From NCBI RefSeq assembly GCF_021401345.1, contig NZ_JACBGE010000023.1, forward strand, positions 1 to 64,000: a stretch of DNA of 64,000 nucleotides. The letters are read 5' to 3'. The translations under genes were made by a program, and so were the position numbers. This DNA is from Hydrogenophaga sp. NFH-34. Its GTDB lineage: Bacteria > Pseudomonadota > Gammaproteobacteria > Burkholderiales > Burkholderiaceae_C. Shown here piece after piece: positions 21,232-29,279 of this stretch (its first letter is position 1; every line of letters starts with the position of its first letter). The notes under the pieces were generated by a model, which saw only the letters and a list, made by a program, of their open reading frames with translations, had not been told where the DNA came from and searched no databases.

Positions 21232-23010
21232 ATGAGTTCCTGGGGCTCCACCTACAAGATGCGAAAAATTGAAGCACTGAAATCTGTCAAGTCTATCAAC
21301 GGCCTTGCAGATCTTCTTGGTTTTAAAGCTAGCGCGCTTGGCTATATTCTGTTCAAGCTTCCAGATGCACAGAAATACAATTCCTTTACCATCCCCAAGC
21401 GAAGTGGCGGCAGGAGGTCGATCTCGGCCCCTGTGCCTCGCTTGATGCTTTTGCAGAAGAAGATTTCTACTCTTCTCAATGATTGTCTAGCGGAGATAGA
21501 GGGGAAACTATCTTCGCCCGCTCACGGATTCAAACTAGGACGATCAATTTTTACCAATGCCGCTCATCATCGCGGGCGGCGTTACGTGCTTAATCTGGAC
21601 CTCAAGGATTTTTTTCCATCAATCCATTTTGGAAGAATTGCCGGTTATTTTGAGAAGAGCAGGGACTTCGGATTGGATCCGAAGATTGCAAGAATTTTGG
21701 CAAACGTTCTTTGTCATAAATCATCACTGCCGCAGGGTTCGCCTAGCTCTCCTGTAGTCTCTAATCTGCTTGCGCGGATGCTTGACATCCACCTTGCGAA
21801 GTTGGCGAAGCGAAATAGACTCACATACACACGGTATGCCGATGATTTGACCTTCTCGACAAACTTGAACGTTTTTCCGGAGGCTGTGGCAAAGCGGGTC
21901 TCAGAACACGTATGGCAGCTTGGTCCTGAGTTGATTTCGACAATTGGAAGTTGTGGCTTCAGCATCAACGATCTAAAGACTCGAATGCTATACAGGTCGT
22001 CGAGGCAAGAGGTCACTGGACTTGTTGTAAACGATAAGGTAAGCGTTCCAGTTGAGTACCGGCGCTGGGCGCGTGCAGCCGTCGCACGATTGGTGAAAAC
22101 AGGGGCTTATTTCAAGCCTACGCCAAAGGGATTCATTGGACCACAGCCTGCCACTCCAGATGCTGGATCGCTCGATCACCTAGAGGGATGCCTCTCACAT
22201 ATCTATAACGCGCACAGGTTCCAGCGTAGTCAGGCGGCATTGGGCAGAGCATTGCACCACGCTCCCGATGAATTGAATTCGGATGAACACGTGTATCGGC
22301 GCTTCCTCTTTTACACGAAGTTTTATGTTCCTGAAAAACCAGTCATCGTGTGTGAAGGCGAAACAGACTCGATTTACATTGCGGCTGCTATTTCTGCAAT
22401 GGGTGGTTACTATCCTGATTTGATAGATGCGAAGCTAAAGCCGGGTGAGCAAAATAGATTTAATGTGCGATTTTTTAAGCACAGCTCCATAGCGGGGCGA
22501 CTCTTGGAGCTGAACGGTGGAACTGACGCGCTAAAGAATTTCTGTCGCATTTACGTTGATCAGACAAAAAAATTTAAAGGTGGACTCCTTTCCCAGCCGA
22601 CCATAGTGATTGTCGATAACGACAAGGCCGGACGTGATGTCGTTAACTACGCGAAGGGCATCGCCAAGAATCAAGGACTTCCTGCTATCAAAGGCCTCAA
22701 TTACGTATTCACTCGTCCAAATCTTTATGTGGTTTCGATTCAATCACCTGCGAACGCACCGGATTGTGTTATCGAGGATCTATTTCCTGCCCATCTTTTA
22801 AATACCAAGTTGGGTGGTAAAGTCTTGACGCTTAGTAATCAGAAAGTCGGCGACAATGAGTATGGAAAAATGTATTTTGCTAAGCATGTTGTTCCACATG
22901 CTGACCCAAAAGACTTCTCGGGATTCTCCCAATTGCTAGACACGTTGGTGGAGGTAATTGCGGATTTTTCGAGCAGAGTCCAAGTGCAGCCTGCGACAAA
23001 AAAAGCATGA
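21232..23010 (+). CDS. Retron reverse transcriptase fused to a TOPRIM domain (Ec67 type)
   Basis: A 592-residue protein. The RT part (about 1-300) has FTIPKRSGGRRSISAP, the retron-typical LDLKDFFPSIHFGR (catalytic Asp), LPQGSPSSPVVSNL and YADD near 202-205, then the retron VTGLVVN motif. The C-terminal half has TOPRIM motifs IVCEGETDSIY (Glu near 377) and VIVDNDKAGRD (near 460). Length, domain order and local sequence match from memory the RT of retron-Ec67 (586 residues), in which the fused TOPRIM is the presumed effector of anti-phage abortive infection. It should make msDNA from the upstream ncRNA. Start is uncertain: ATG 21232 or 21259; GTG 21160 is open but unlike the family. AT-rich codon use indicates transfer. 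Confidence 0.9.
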   Translation: MSSWGSTYKMRKIEALKSVKSINGLADLLGFKASALGYILFKLPDAQKYNSFTIPKRSGGRRSISAPVPRLMLLQKKISTLLNDCLAEIEGKLSSPAHGFKLGRSIFTNAAHHRGRRYVLNLDLKDFFPSIHFGRIAGYFEKSRDFGLDPKIARILANVLCHKSSLPQGSPSSPVVSNLLARMLDIHLAKLAKRNRLTYTRYADDLTFSTNLNVFPEAVAKRVSEHVWQLGPELISTIGSCGFSINDLKTRMLYRSSRQEVTGLVVNDKVSVPVEYRRWARAAVARLVKTGAYFKPTPKGFIGPQPATPDAGSLDHLEGCLSHIYNAHRFQRSQAALGRALHHAPDELNSDEHVYRRFLFYTKFYVPEKPVIVCEGETDSIYIAAAISAMGGYYPDLIDAKLKPGEQNRFNVRFFKHSSIAGRLLELNGGTDALKNFCRIYVDQTKKFKGGLLSQPTIVIVDNDKAGRDVVNYAKGIAKNQGLPAIKGLNYVFTRPNLYVVSIQSPANAPDCVIEDLFPAHLLNTKLGGKVLTLSNQKVGDNEYGKMYFAKHVVPHADPKDFSGFSQLLDTLVEVIADFSSRVQVQPATKKA

Positions 23011-23322
23011 CTGAGAAGTGAAGGATTTTGTCTCAATCCTATTTAGGTTGAATGTTTGCTGGCGCCATGAATTCAGCCAATCCGACCTTCTCATTTCGAA
23101 TGCGAGTCCTCTGATCTTGGGGCCTCTCACGTACCGCCATACCGCGGTCTGCCCTACGTCCTCCGCAAAAGCATGCAGGAAGGTCAGCATCTAAAGATGC
23201 CGACCAATCGGAGAATTTCTGGGAGCGGAATGGCTGGTACTTAGGGGTGGAGCCGTTAAAGGGCCGGCTCCACAGGCAGCACTCGCTGAGTTGAGTCGAA
23301 CTTTTCGCCACAGCCACCAGCC
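23011..23322. other. Intergenic region after the retron, with decayed coding traces
   Basis: No intact gene. On the minus strand about 23045-23190 reads AEDVGQTAVWRYVRGPKIRG and then FEMRRSDWLNSW in one frame, which looks like a real but truncated protein fragment running into the retron end. GTGGAGCC / GGCTCCAC (about 23251-23277) form a hairpin. This may mark the 3' border of the AT-rich insert; no direct repeat or att site was identified. Confidence 0.4.
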
Positions 23323-24291
23323 TCACCCACCACCCCGCGCCAAGCTCCTCCCCACCCGCTCACTCGCCCGGCGCAGCCGCTCCTTCAGCACCGGCGGCTC
23401 CAGCACATCAAACTCCACGTCCAGCGCCATGAGCCAATAAACCAGCGAGTCCAGCTGGCCCGTGCCGCAGAGCATGAGGCAGTGCGTGTCGTCCATCGCC
23501 TCCAGCGTGGCGGCGGATGGCGGAATGGTTTTCGCCATCACCTCGCGCGGCTGGTGCAGCACCACGCGCGCCTGCTCGCCCTGCTGGTGCACGCCGGCCA
23601 TGGCCCCGGTGACGTAGGCGCGCAGGTCGCCCGCGGGCGGCGGGCGCGGCGCGAAGTGCGTGCCGGTGCGGGGCGTGCCCTGCACGCGGTCGATGCGGAA
23701 GGTGCGCCAGTCGTCGCGCGCCGGGTCCCAGGCCACCAGGTACCAGTGGTGGCCGGTGTGCACCAGCCCGTGCGGCTGCACCTGGCGCATGGTGGCCTGG
23801 CCGCGCAGGTCGCGGTAGCTGAACCCCACCTGCAACTGGTCGCGGCAGGCCGTGGCGAGCGTGGCCAGCACGCTGGCGTCGATGGTCGGCCCCATGCGCT
23901 GCACCGGCACGATGGCCGAGCGCAGCGCACCCGTGCGGCGGCGCAGGCGGGTGGGCATCACCTGTTCCAGCTTCACCAGCGCGCGCAGCGAGCTTTCTTC
24001 CACACCGCTCACGGTGCCGGCCGCGGCGATCTGCAGGGCAATGGCCACGGCCAGCGCCTCTTCGTCGTCCAGCAGCAGCGGCGGCAGCGACTGCCCCGCC
24101 CGGAACGCATAGCCGCCCGCCACGCCGCTGCTGGCGTGAATGGGGTAGCCGAGCTGGCGCAGCCGGTCGATGTCGCGCCGCAGCGTGCGCGGGTGCACGG
24201 CCAGCCGCTCGGCCAGCTCGGGGCCGGCCCAGTGGCTGCGGGTCTGCAGCAGCGACAGCACCCGCAGCAGGCGCGAGGACGATGAAAGCAT
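23323..24291 (-). CDS. WYL-domain transcriptional regulator (YafY type)
   Basis: A 322-residue regulator with an N-terminal DeoR-like winged helix (RLLRVLSLLQTRSHWAGPELAERLAVHPRTLRRDIDRLRQLGYPI, about 7-50) and a WYL sensor domain with HHWYLVAWDPARDDWRTFRIDRV (about 180-202). WYL proteins sense ligands, often nucleic-acid derived, and regulate stress or defence genes. It is divergent from a glutathione S-transferase, the usual target of such regulators. A fragmented second copy lies at 26889-27172. Unlike the adjacent retron it is GC-rich, so it belongs to the host background. Confidence 0.9.
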   Translation of the reverse strand: MLSSSSRLLRVLSLLQTRSHWAGPELAERLAVHPRTLRRDIDRLRQLGYPIHASSGVAGGYAFRAGQSLPPLLLDDEEALAVAIALQIAAAGTVSGVEESSLRALVKLEQVMPTRLRRRTGALRSAIVPVQRMGPTIDASVLATLATACRDQLQVGFSYRDLRGQATMRQVQPHGLVHTGHHWYLVAWDPARDDWRTFRIDRVQGTPRTGTHFAPRPPPAGDLRAYVTGAMAGVHQQGEQARVVLHQPREVMAKTIPPSAATLEAMDDTHCLMLCGTGQLDSLVYWLMALDVEFDVLEPPVLKERLRRASERVGRSLARGGG

Positions 24292-24405
24292 GGGGGCACT
24301 CTAGCTTTTATTGCGGGCCAAAGCTGTCCGCAATGGGCGCGACATTGCGGTCACGGGTTCGGCGCGGTGCCGGGCCCGCCAACCACCATCTTCAAGGAGC
24401 CCACC

Positions 24406-25011
24406 ATGTCCAAGATCGTTCTCTACTGGCACCCCATGTCCAGCGCCACCCCGGTCGCCTGCGCCCTCGCCGAACTCGGCGTGCCGCACGAGCGGATCAA
24501 GGTCGACATCACCACCGGCGAGCAGCGCCGGCCCGACTACCTGGCCCTGAACCCCAACGGCAAGGTGCCCACCCTGACCGTGGACGGCGCGCCGATGTTC
24601 GAGGCGCTGGCCATCGAGCTGTGGTTGGGCCACACCTATGGCGTGAAGAGCGGCCTGTGGCCGGCCGGTGGCACGCCCGAACACCTTCAGGCCATGGCCT
24701 GGAGCACCTGGGCCTACGTGACCTACGGCGCGCAGGTGTTCCGACTGCAAGCCGCGAAAGACATGGGCACGCCCGACGACGCCCACGGCACCGCGGCGCA
24801 CAAGGCGCTGGACGAACTGCTCACCGTGCTCGACGGTCGCCTGAGCCAGCACCCCTGGCTGCTCGGCGACGCCTACTCGCTGGTCGACCTGATCGTGGTG
24901 TCGGTGATCGGCTACAGCGTCTACCTCGGTGCGCCGGTGGACCAGCACCCCATCACGAACGCCTGGCTCCAGAAGGTGCAGGCGCGTCCGGCGATGCAGA
25001 TCGAAGCCTGA
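24406..25011 (+). CDS. Glutathione S-transferase family protein
   Basis: A 201-residue GST. The thioredoxin-fold N-terminus (MSKIVLYWHPMSSATPVACALAELG) has the SNAIL/TRAIL-type loop LNPNGKVPTLTVDG and EALAIELWLG for glutathione binding. The C-terminal helical domain has PWLLGDAYSLVDLIVVSVIGY, the conserved GD..S.AD-like N-capping motif. Substrate is unknown; such proteins conjugate or reduce electrophiles. ATG 24406 has an AAGGAG ribosome site. It is divergent from the WYL regulator. A 3' fragment of a second copy lies at 27169-27262. Confidence 0.9.
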   Translation: MSKIVLYWHPMSSATPVACALAELGVPHERIKVDITTGEQRRPDYLALNPNGKVPTLTVDGAPMFEALAIELWLGHTYGVKSGLWPAGGTPEHLQAMAWSTWAYVTYGAQVFRLQAAKDMGTPDDAHGTAAHKALDELLTVLDGRLSQHPWLLGDAYSLVDLIVVSVIGYSVYLGAPVDQHPITNAWLQKVQARPAMQIEA

Positions 25012-25031
25012 CCCAACACCCGCTCAAGGCT

Positions 25032-25175
25032 TCACTTCGACTACCGCTTCGAACCCGCCGAAGATCATGCGCTTGCCGTCGAAGGGCATGGGCGGGTTGT
25101 CGGGGTTGGTCGGGTCCATGCGCGGGTCTTCCAGCATCTTTTTCATGCCGGCGTCGCCCCAGGCCTCGCTCGGGA
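25032..25175 (-). pseudogene. Remnant of a DUF1428 (YbaA-like) gene
   Basis: The minus strand encodes the C-terminal part of a DUF1428 protein: EAWGDAGMKKMLEDPRMDP, then PPMPFDGKRMIFGGFEAVVE and a stop at 25032-25034. The family is about 120 residues; only about 47 remain, and upstream (after about 25175) the sequence stops matching. The 5' two thirds are missing, so it is a deleted gene. It lies just after the GST gene, convergent with it, next to the ECF sigma factor. Confidence 0.75.
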
Positions 25176-25292
25176 GTCGCTGGACTGTAGGCAGCCCGAC
25201 ATCTTTGCGATGGGGTGCTCAATGGATGTCTCACAATGGGTCAGGCTCCGCGCTGCGCGTGCAGGAACGGCGATAGAAGGAATATCTAAAAG

Positions 25293-26222
25293 GTGACTTT
25301 GTCCCCACCGTCTGAAGAAGTCTTTTCACGCTTGCGACCAAGGTTGATGGCCATCGGCTATCGAATGCTTGGCTCCGTCCAGGAGACCGAGGACTTGGTG
25401 CAGGATGTCTGGCTGCGTTGGCACGATGAACTCAAGGATCCACATGCCGCCGTGCTCATTCCAGAGGCTTGGCTGGTCACGGTCACCACGCGCATGGCCA
25501 TCGATCGACTGCGCTCTGCCAAGCTGCGACGTGAAGCCTACCCGGGCCTCTGGCTTCCCGAGCCCCTGGTCGAGAATGGACCAGCCTCGCCGGAGCAGAT
25601 CCGCGAACTCGCCGATGACGTTTCCATCGCCTTCCTCGTGCTGCTCGATTGCCTGACCCCGGAGGCGCGGGCTGCGTTCTTGCTCCGGGAGGTCTTTGAA
25701 GTCGACTACGAGCAGGTCGCAGCGGCCATTGGCAAGAGCGAGGCGTCTGCCCGCCAGATCGTGCACCGCGCCAAGCAACGTTTGAAGAAAGTGCGCGGCG
25801 CAGATCGGCAGCACGCGCGAACCCCGCCGCAGGAGCAGTACGCGATTCTGCGTCGCCTGATCCAGACCATCACGGAGGGTGACTTCCAGGGGATCCAGGC
25901 GCTGCTGGCCGAGGAGGTCGCCCTGATGGGCGACTTTGGCGGGGTCGGCCCAAGCTTGCGCTCACCTTTGAGCGGGGCCCGGCGCATTGCCCAGCTTTAC
26001 TACGCGCACCACCGGCGACATGGCGACAACATGCGACTCGAACTGGCCTGGTTGAACGGCGAGTGGGCGCTCTTGCGTTACCTGCAAGGGGAACTGGAGT
26101 CCGTCCAAGCCTTTGAGTTCGACGCTGGCCGCATCTCGCAGGTGCGGATACAGCGCAATCCTGCGAAGCTGGCGGGTGTCAAACGCCAGAGCTACTTGCT
26201 GCCCCGGCCGAATCCGCACTGA
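25293..26222 (+). CDS. ECF41-type RNA polymerase sigma factor with SnoaL-like C-terminal domain
   Basis: A 309-residue extracytoplasmic-function sigma factor. Region 2 (YRMLGSVQETEDLVQDVWLRW, about 22-43) and region 4 (RAAFLLREVFEVDYEQVAAA, with SARQIVHRAKQRL, about 129-168) bind promoter DNA. The linker has the ECF41 WLPEP motif (about 86-90), and a SnoaL-like domain of about 100 residues ends with NPAKL, the ECF41 NPDKL equivalent. GDFGG replaces the usual DGGG(K/R). In ECF41 the C-terminal domain itself modulates activity, replacing an anti-sigma factor. GTG start at 25293. The partner carboxymuconolactone-decarboxylase-like gene follows with a matching promoter. Confidence 0.9.
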   Translation: MTLSPPSEEVFSRLRPRLMAIGYRMLGSVQETEDLVQDVWLRWHDELKDPHAAVLIPEAWLVTVTTRMAIDRLRSAKLRREAYPGLWLPEPLVENGPASPEQIRELADDVSIAFLVLLDCLTPEARAAFLLREVFEVDYEQVAAAIGKSEASARQIVHRAKQRLKKVRGADRQHARTPPQEQYAILRRLIQTITEGDFQGIQALLAEEVALMGDFGGVGPSLRSPLSGARRIAQLYYAHHRRHGDNMRLELAWLNGEWALLRYLQGELESVQAFEFDAGRISQVRIQRNPAKLAGVKRQSYLLPRPNPH

Positions 26223-26295
26223 TGCCGCCGGTTCCGGTGTGTGGCCGCGACAACGTGCGCGGCCTGGCGGCGTTCGCGGCTTTTTTTCCAACTGG

Positions 26296-26322
26296 TGTCA
26301 CAGCGCCTTCGGGTCAAACGTC
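26296..26322 (+). promoter_or_regulatory. ECF41-dependent promoter of the AhpD/CMD-like gene
   Basis: TGTCACA (26296-26302) and CGTC (26319-26322) are separated by 16 bp, exactly the known ECF41 -35/-10 pattern, 60 bp before the start of the carboxymuconolactone-decarboxylase-like gene. Confidence 0.85.
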
Positions 26323-26382
26323 TTGTGAGCGGGAGGTCGGTTTTGGCCTCCGCCCATCATTCACATCGAAGGAAATGGATTC

Positions 26383-26832
26383 ATGAATCGCGCTGTTTGG
26401 TTCCAAGTCTCTCCTGAGGGTGCCAAGGCTGTCGGCACGCTGCACCACTTTGTCACCAAGAGCACCGGCCTTCCGAGCTTGCTGACGCACCTGGTCTTCC
26501 TGCGCGTGTCGCAGATCAACGGCTGCGCGCACTGCATCGACATCCACACGCGGGACCTGCTTGCCGAAGGCATGTCGGTGGAGAAGGTGGTGCTCGTTCC
26601 CGCCTGGCACGAGGCAGAATACCTCTTCTCTGAGCAGGAGCGCGCCGCGCTGGCGTGGTCCGAGGAGGTGACGCGCGTGAGCGAGACCCACGCCTCCGAT
26701 GACGCCTATGCGGCCGCGTTGGCCGTGTTTGGTGAGAAGGATCTGGTGGATCTGACGCTCACGATTGCCGCCATGAACGCCATCAATCGCATGGGCGTGA
26801 GTTTCCGTATGAAGCCGCGGGCCAAAGCGTGA
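26383..26832 (+). CDS. Carboxymuconolactone decarboxylase-family (AhpD-like) protein
   Basis: A 149-residue protein with the AhpD/CMD core SQINGCAHCIDIHTRDLLAEG (about 46-66). The CxxC pair and following His form the thiol redox site of alkylhydroperoxidases, so a peroxidase or thiol-oxidoreductase role is more likely than decarboxylation. ECF41 sigma factors are typically encoded beside such COE genes (carboxymuconolactone decarboxylase, oxidoreductase or epimerase), and the ECF41 promoter directly upstream confirms the pairing. Start ATG 26383 with an AAGGA ribosome site. Confidence 0.9.
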   Translation: MNRAVWFQVSPEGAKAVGTLHHFVTKSTGLPSLLTHLVFLRVSQINGCAHCIDIHTRDLLAEGMSVEKVVLVPAWHEAEYLFSEQERAALAWSEEVTRVSETHASDDAYAAALAVFGEKDLVDLTLTIAAMNAINRMGVSFRMKPRAKA

Positions 26833-26888
26833 ACCTGTCGGGCCGCCAATGCTTGCCTGTGTCCTTTCTAAGGCGGGACTCCGCCCGA
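26833..26888. other. Short intergenic spacer before the scrambled WYL/GST copy
   Basis: No feature is seen in this 56-bp spacer; it ends where similarity to the 3' end of the WYL gene begins. Confidence 0.5.
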
Positions 26889-27262
26889 CCCGCTCACTCG
26901 CCCGGCGCAGCCGCTCCTTCAGCACGGGCGGCTCCAGCACATCAAACTCCACGTCCAGCGCCATGAGCCAGTAGACCAGCGAGTCCAGCTGGCCGGTGCC
27001 GCAGAGCATGAGGCAGTGCGCGGTAGCTGAAGCCCACCTGAAGCTGGTCGCGGCAGGCCGTGGCCAGGGTGGCCAGCACGCTGGCGTCGATGGTGGGCCC
27101 CATGCGCTGCACCAGCGCGCGCAGCGAGCGTTCTTCCACACCGCTCACGGTGCCGGCCGCGGTAATCTGCAGGCCGCGAAAAACATGGGCACGCCCGACG
27201 ACGCGCACGGCACCGCGGCGCACCAGGCCCTGGACGAACTGCTCACCGTGCTCGACGCCTGA
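26889..27262. pseudogene. Scrambled, internally deleted second copy of the WYL/GST locus
   Basis: Three joined blocks copy the locus at 23.3-24.8 kb with a few point differences. Bases 26889-27020 match the 3' end of the WYL gene (about 23356-23487), 27021-27110 match an internal WYL segment (about 23812-23925), and 27111-27172 match another (about 23967-24030); all are minus-strand coding. From 27169 the sequence is the GST gene 3' part (about 24751-24836, plus strand) ending in its own stop at 27260-27262. The junctions fall at short identical stretches, so successive deletions removed most of a once complete duplicate. Confidence 0.85.
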
Positions 27263-27431
27263 CCGAACTTTCGGTCGGCCAGGGGGTCGATCAAGGTGCC
27301 GCTCCTACAATCCGGCCTTTCACACCCCAGCGAGGTACCCGTCCCATGCGCCACTGATGCCGCCGTCGACCTGACGGCAAATCTCCACTGCCCCCAAACG
27401 CGGGGGAGCTCTTTGCATCTTTGGACTGTGT
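27261..27431 (+). other. Region upstream of the ABC-F gene, with palindrome and hairpin
   Basis: GACCGAA-CT-TTCGGTC (27261-27276) is a perfect palindrome of TetR-operator style, possibly left over from the lost flank of the GST copy. CCCCC-AAACGC-GGGGG (27389-27404) is a short stem just before the ABC-F start. No coding sequence was found. An attenuator role for the hairpin is only a possibility, since many antibiotic-resistance ABC-F genes are regulated so. Confidence 0.35.
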
Positions 27432-29057
27432 ATGGCGACCACCCATTACCTCGCTTTGGAGGATGTGTCCTGCGTCCTCCCGGACGGCACCCTGCTGTTC
27501 GCCCACCTCACCGAAACCTTCGATGACCAGCGCCGCGCCGGCCTGGTCGGTCGCAACGGCAGCGGCAAGACCGTGCTGGCGCGGATGCTCGCGGGGCTGC
27601 AGCCACCTTCCGGCGGGCGCTGCGTGCGTGCGGGTTCGGTGCACTACCTGGCCCAGCAGATCAGCACGCCCGCGCCCGGCGCCACCGTGGCCGATCTGGC
27701 GGGCGTGCAGGCGCTGCTGGCTGCCTTGCAACGCATCGAGGCGGGCAGCACCGAACCGGCGGATTTCGACACCGTGGGCGAGCGCTGGCACATCCGCCAG
27801 CAACTGCAACACGCGCTTGAACAACACGGTCTGGCGCACCTGCGGGCCGACACCCCGGCCAGCCGCCTCAGCGGCGGCGAAGCCATGCGCGTGGCGTTGA
27901 TCGGTGCGCTGCTCTCCGAGGCCGACTTCCTGATCCTGGACGAACCCAGCAACCACCTCGACCAACCCAGCCGCCACGCGCTGATCGAACAGCTTGCGCA
28001 CTGGCCCCGGGGGCTGCTGGTCATCAGCCACGACCGCCAGTTGCTCGACACGCTGGACCGCATCGTCGAACTGTCGCCGCTGGGCCTGCGCAGTTATGGC
28101 GGCAACCACGCTTTCTATGCGCAGGCCAAGGCGCACGAACAGCAGAACGCCGTGGCCGAACTCGACCGCGCGATGCTAGACCGCCGGCGCGAAGAACAGG
28201 CCCTGCGCGCGCAGCGCGAACGGCAGGAAAAGCGCCAGGCCCGCGGCGCGCGCGCCGGCCAGCAGGCCAACCAGGCGAAGATCCTGCTCGACCGCCAGAA
28301 AGAGCGCAGCGACCATGCCACCGGCAAGCTGCTGCGGCAGCAGGCGGCCACGCGGCAGGCCCTGGCGCAGCGCGTGCGCGAAGCGGCCGAGCAGGTGGCC
28401 GACGAGGCCGCCATCCACCTGCACGCGCCGCCCACCGCCGGTGTCGCGCAACGCCTGGTGGCCGAGCTGGACGGCGTTGAACTGCCCTTCGTGCCCGAGG
28501 CCCTGCGCCGCATCAGCCTGCAGGTGCGCGGCCGCCAGCGCATCGGCCTGACCGGCCCCAACGGCAGCGGCAAATCCACCCTGCTCAAAGTCCTGGCCGG
28601 GCAGATCCAACCGCTGGCGGGCCGCTGCCAGGTGATCACAGGCACGGTCTACCTCGACCAGAGCCTGGGCCATCTCGACCCGGGCCGCCCGGTGCTGGAA
28701 CAACTGCAGCAAGCCCAACGCACCCTGGACGAAAGCGCGCTGCGCATGCGCCTGGCGCAACTCGGCCTGGACGCGCAGAAGGTGGCGCTGCCCAGCCGCC
28801 TGCTCAGCGGCGGCGAACGCCTGAAAGCCGCCCTGGCCTGCGCGCTCTATGCCGACCCACCACCGCCCCTGCTGCTGCTCGACGAACCCAGCAACCACCT
28901 GGACCTGCCTTCGCTGCGCGCGCTGGAAACCCTGCTGACGAGCTACCAGGGTGCCCTGCTGGTAGCGTCACACGATCCGGTGTTTCTGGAGGCGCTGGGA
29001 TTGACGGATCGGTTGGAGGCGACGGGGAAGGGGTGGCGGTTGGGTGCGGTGGGTTGA
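27432..29057 (+). CDS. ABC-F family ATPase (ribosome-acting, Uup/YheS-like)
   Basis: A 541-residue soluble protein with two ABC domains and no membrane segments. Domain 1 (about 1-230) has Walker A GRNGSGKT, signature RLSGGEAMRVALIGALL and Walker B FLILDEPSNHLD; domain 2 (about 330-541) has GPNGSGKST, LLSGGERLKAALACAL and LLLLDEPSNHLD. Between them is a long charged coiled-coil linker (ERQEKRQARGARAGQQANQA), the P-site tRNA-interaction motif region. ABC-F proteins act on stalled ribosomes or give antibiotic protection; the exact class cannot be assigned. Start ATG 27432. Confidence 0.9.
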   Translation: MATTHYLALEDVSCVLPDGTLLFAHLTETFDDQRRAGLVGRNGSGKTVLARMLAGLQPPSGGRCVRAGSVHYLAQQISTPAPGATVADLAGVQALLAALQRIEAGSTEPADFDTVGERWHIRQQLQHALEQHGLAHLRADTPASRLSGGEAMRVALIGALLSEADFLILDEPSNHLDQPSRHALIEQLAHWPRGLLVISHDRQLLDTLDRIVELSPLGLRSYGGNHAFYAQAKAHEQQNAVAELDRAMLDRRREEQALRAQRERQEKRQARGARAGQQANQAKILLDRQKERSDHATGKLLRQQAATRQALAQRVREAAEQVADEAAIHLHAPPTAGVAQRLVAELDGVELPFVPEALRRISLQVRGRQRIGLTGPNGSGKSTLLKVLAGQIQPLAGRCQVITGTVYLDQSLGHLDPGRPVLEQLQQAQRTLDESALRMRLAQLGLDAQKVALPSRLLSGGERLKAALACALYADPPPPLLLLDEPSNHLDLPSLRALETLLTSYQGALLVASHDPVFLEALGLTDRLEATGKGWRLGAVG

Positions 29058-29279
29058 AGGGGATGGGCTTCTGTGGGTGTCGGTGCTGCAGCGGTTGCTG
29101 TCGGTTGGTCCAACTCATTGACGGACGGGTCTTGGCCAGGAGCGGACCTTGACGAACGGGCGCTTCCCGACAGTCGCTGCTTCCCCGCGAAGTTCTGGAC
29201 TGCATCCGACCTTGTCAAAGCTCGCGTGAGACAATTTGCTCACATCACTTATCGGTGATGTTCCAACCCTCGCCTTCTC

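Noticed and set aside
21232..23010. Group II intron or diversity-generating retroelement RT
   Set aside because: There is no intron maturase or endonuclease domain and no template or variable repeat or accessory Avd gene. The retron VTGL motif and fused TOPRIM point to retrons.
27261..27276. Rho-independent terminator
   Set aside because: GACCGAA-CT-TTCGGTC has a 2-base loop and no T-run, so it is more like an operator remnant.
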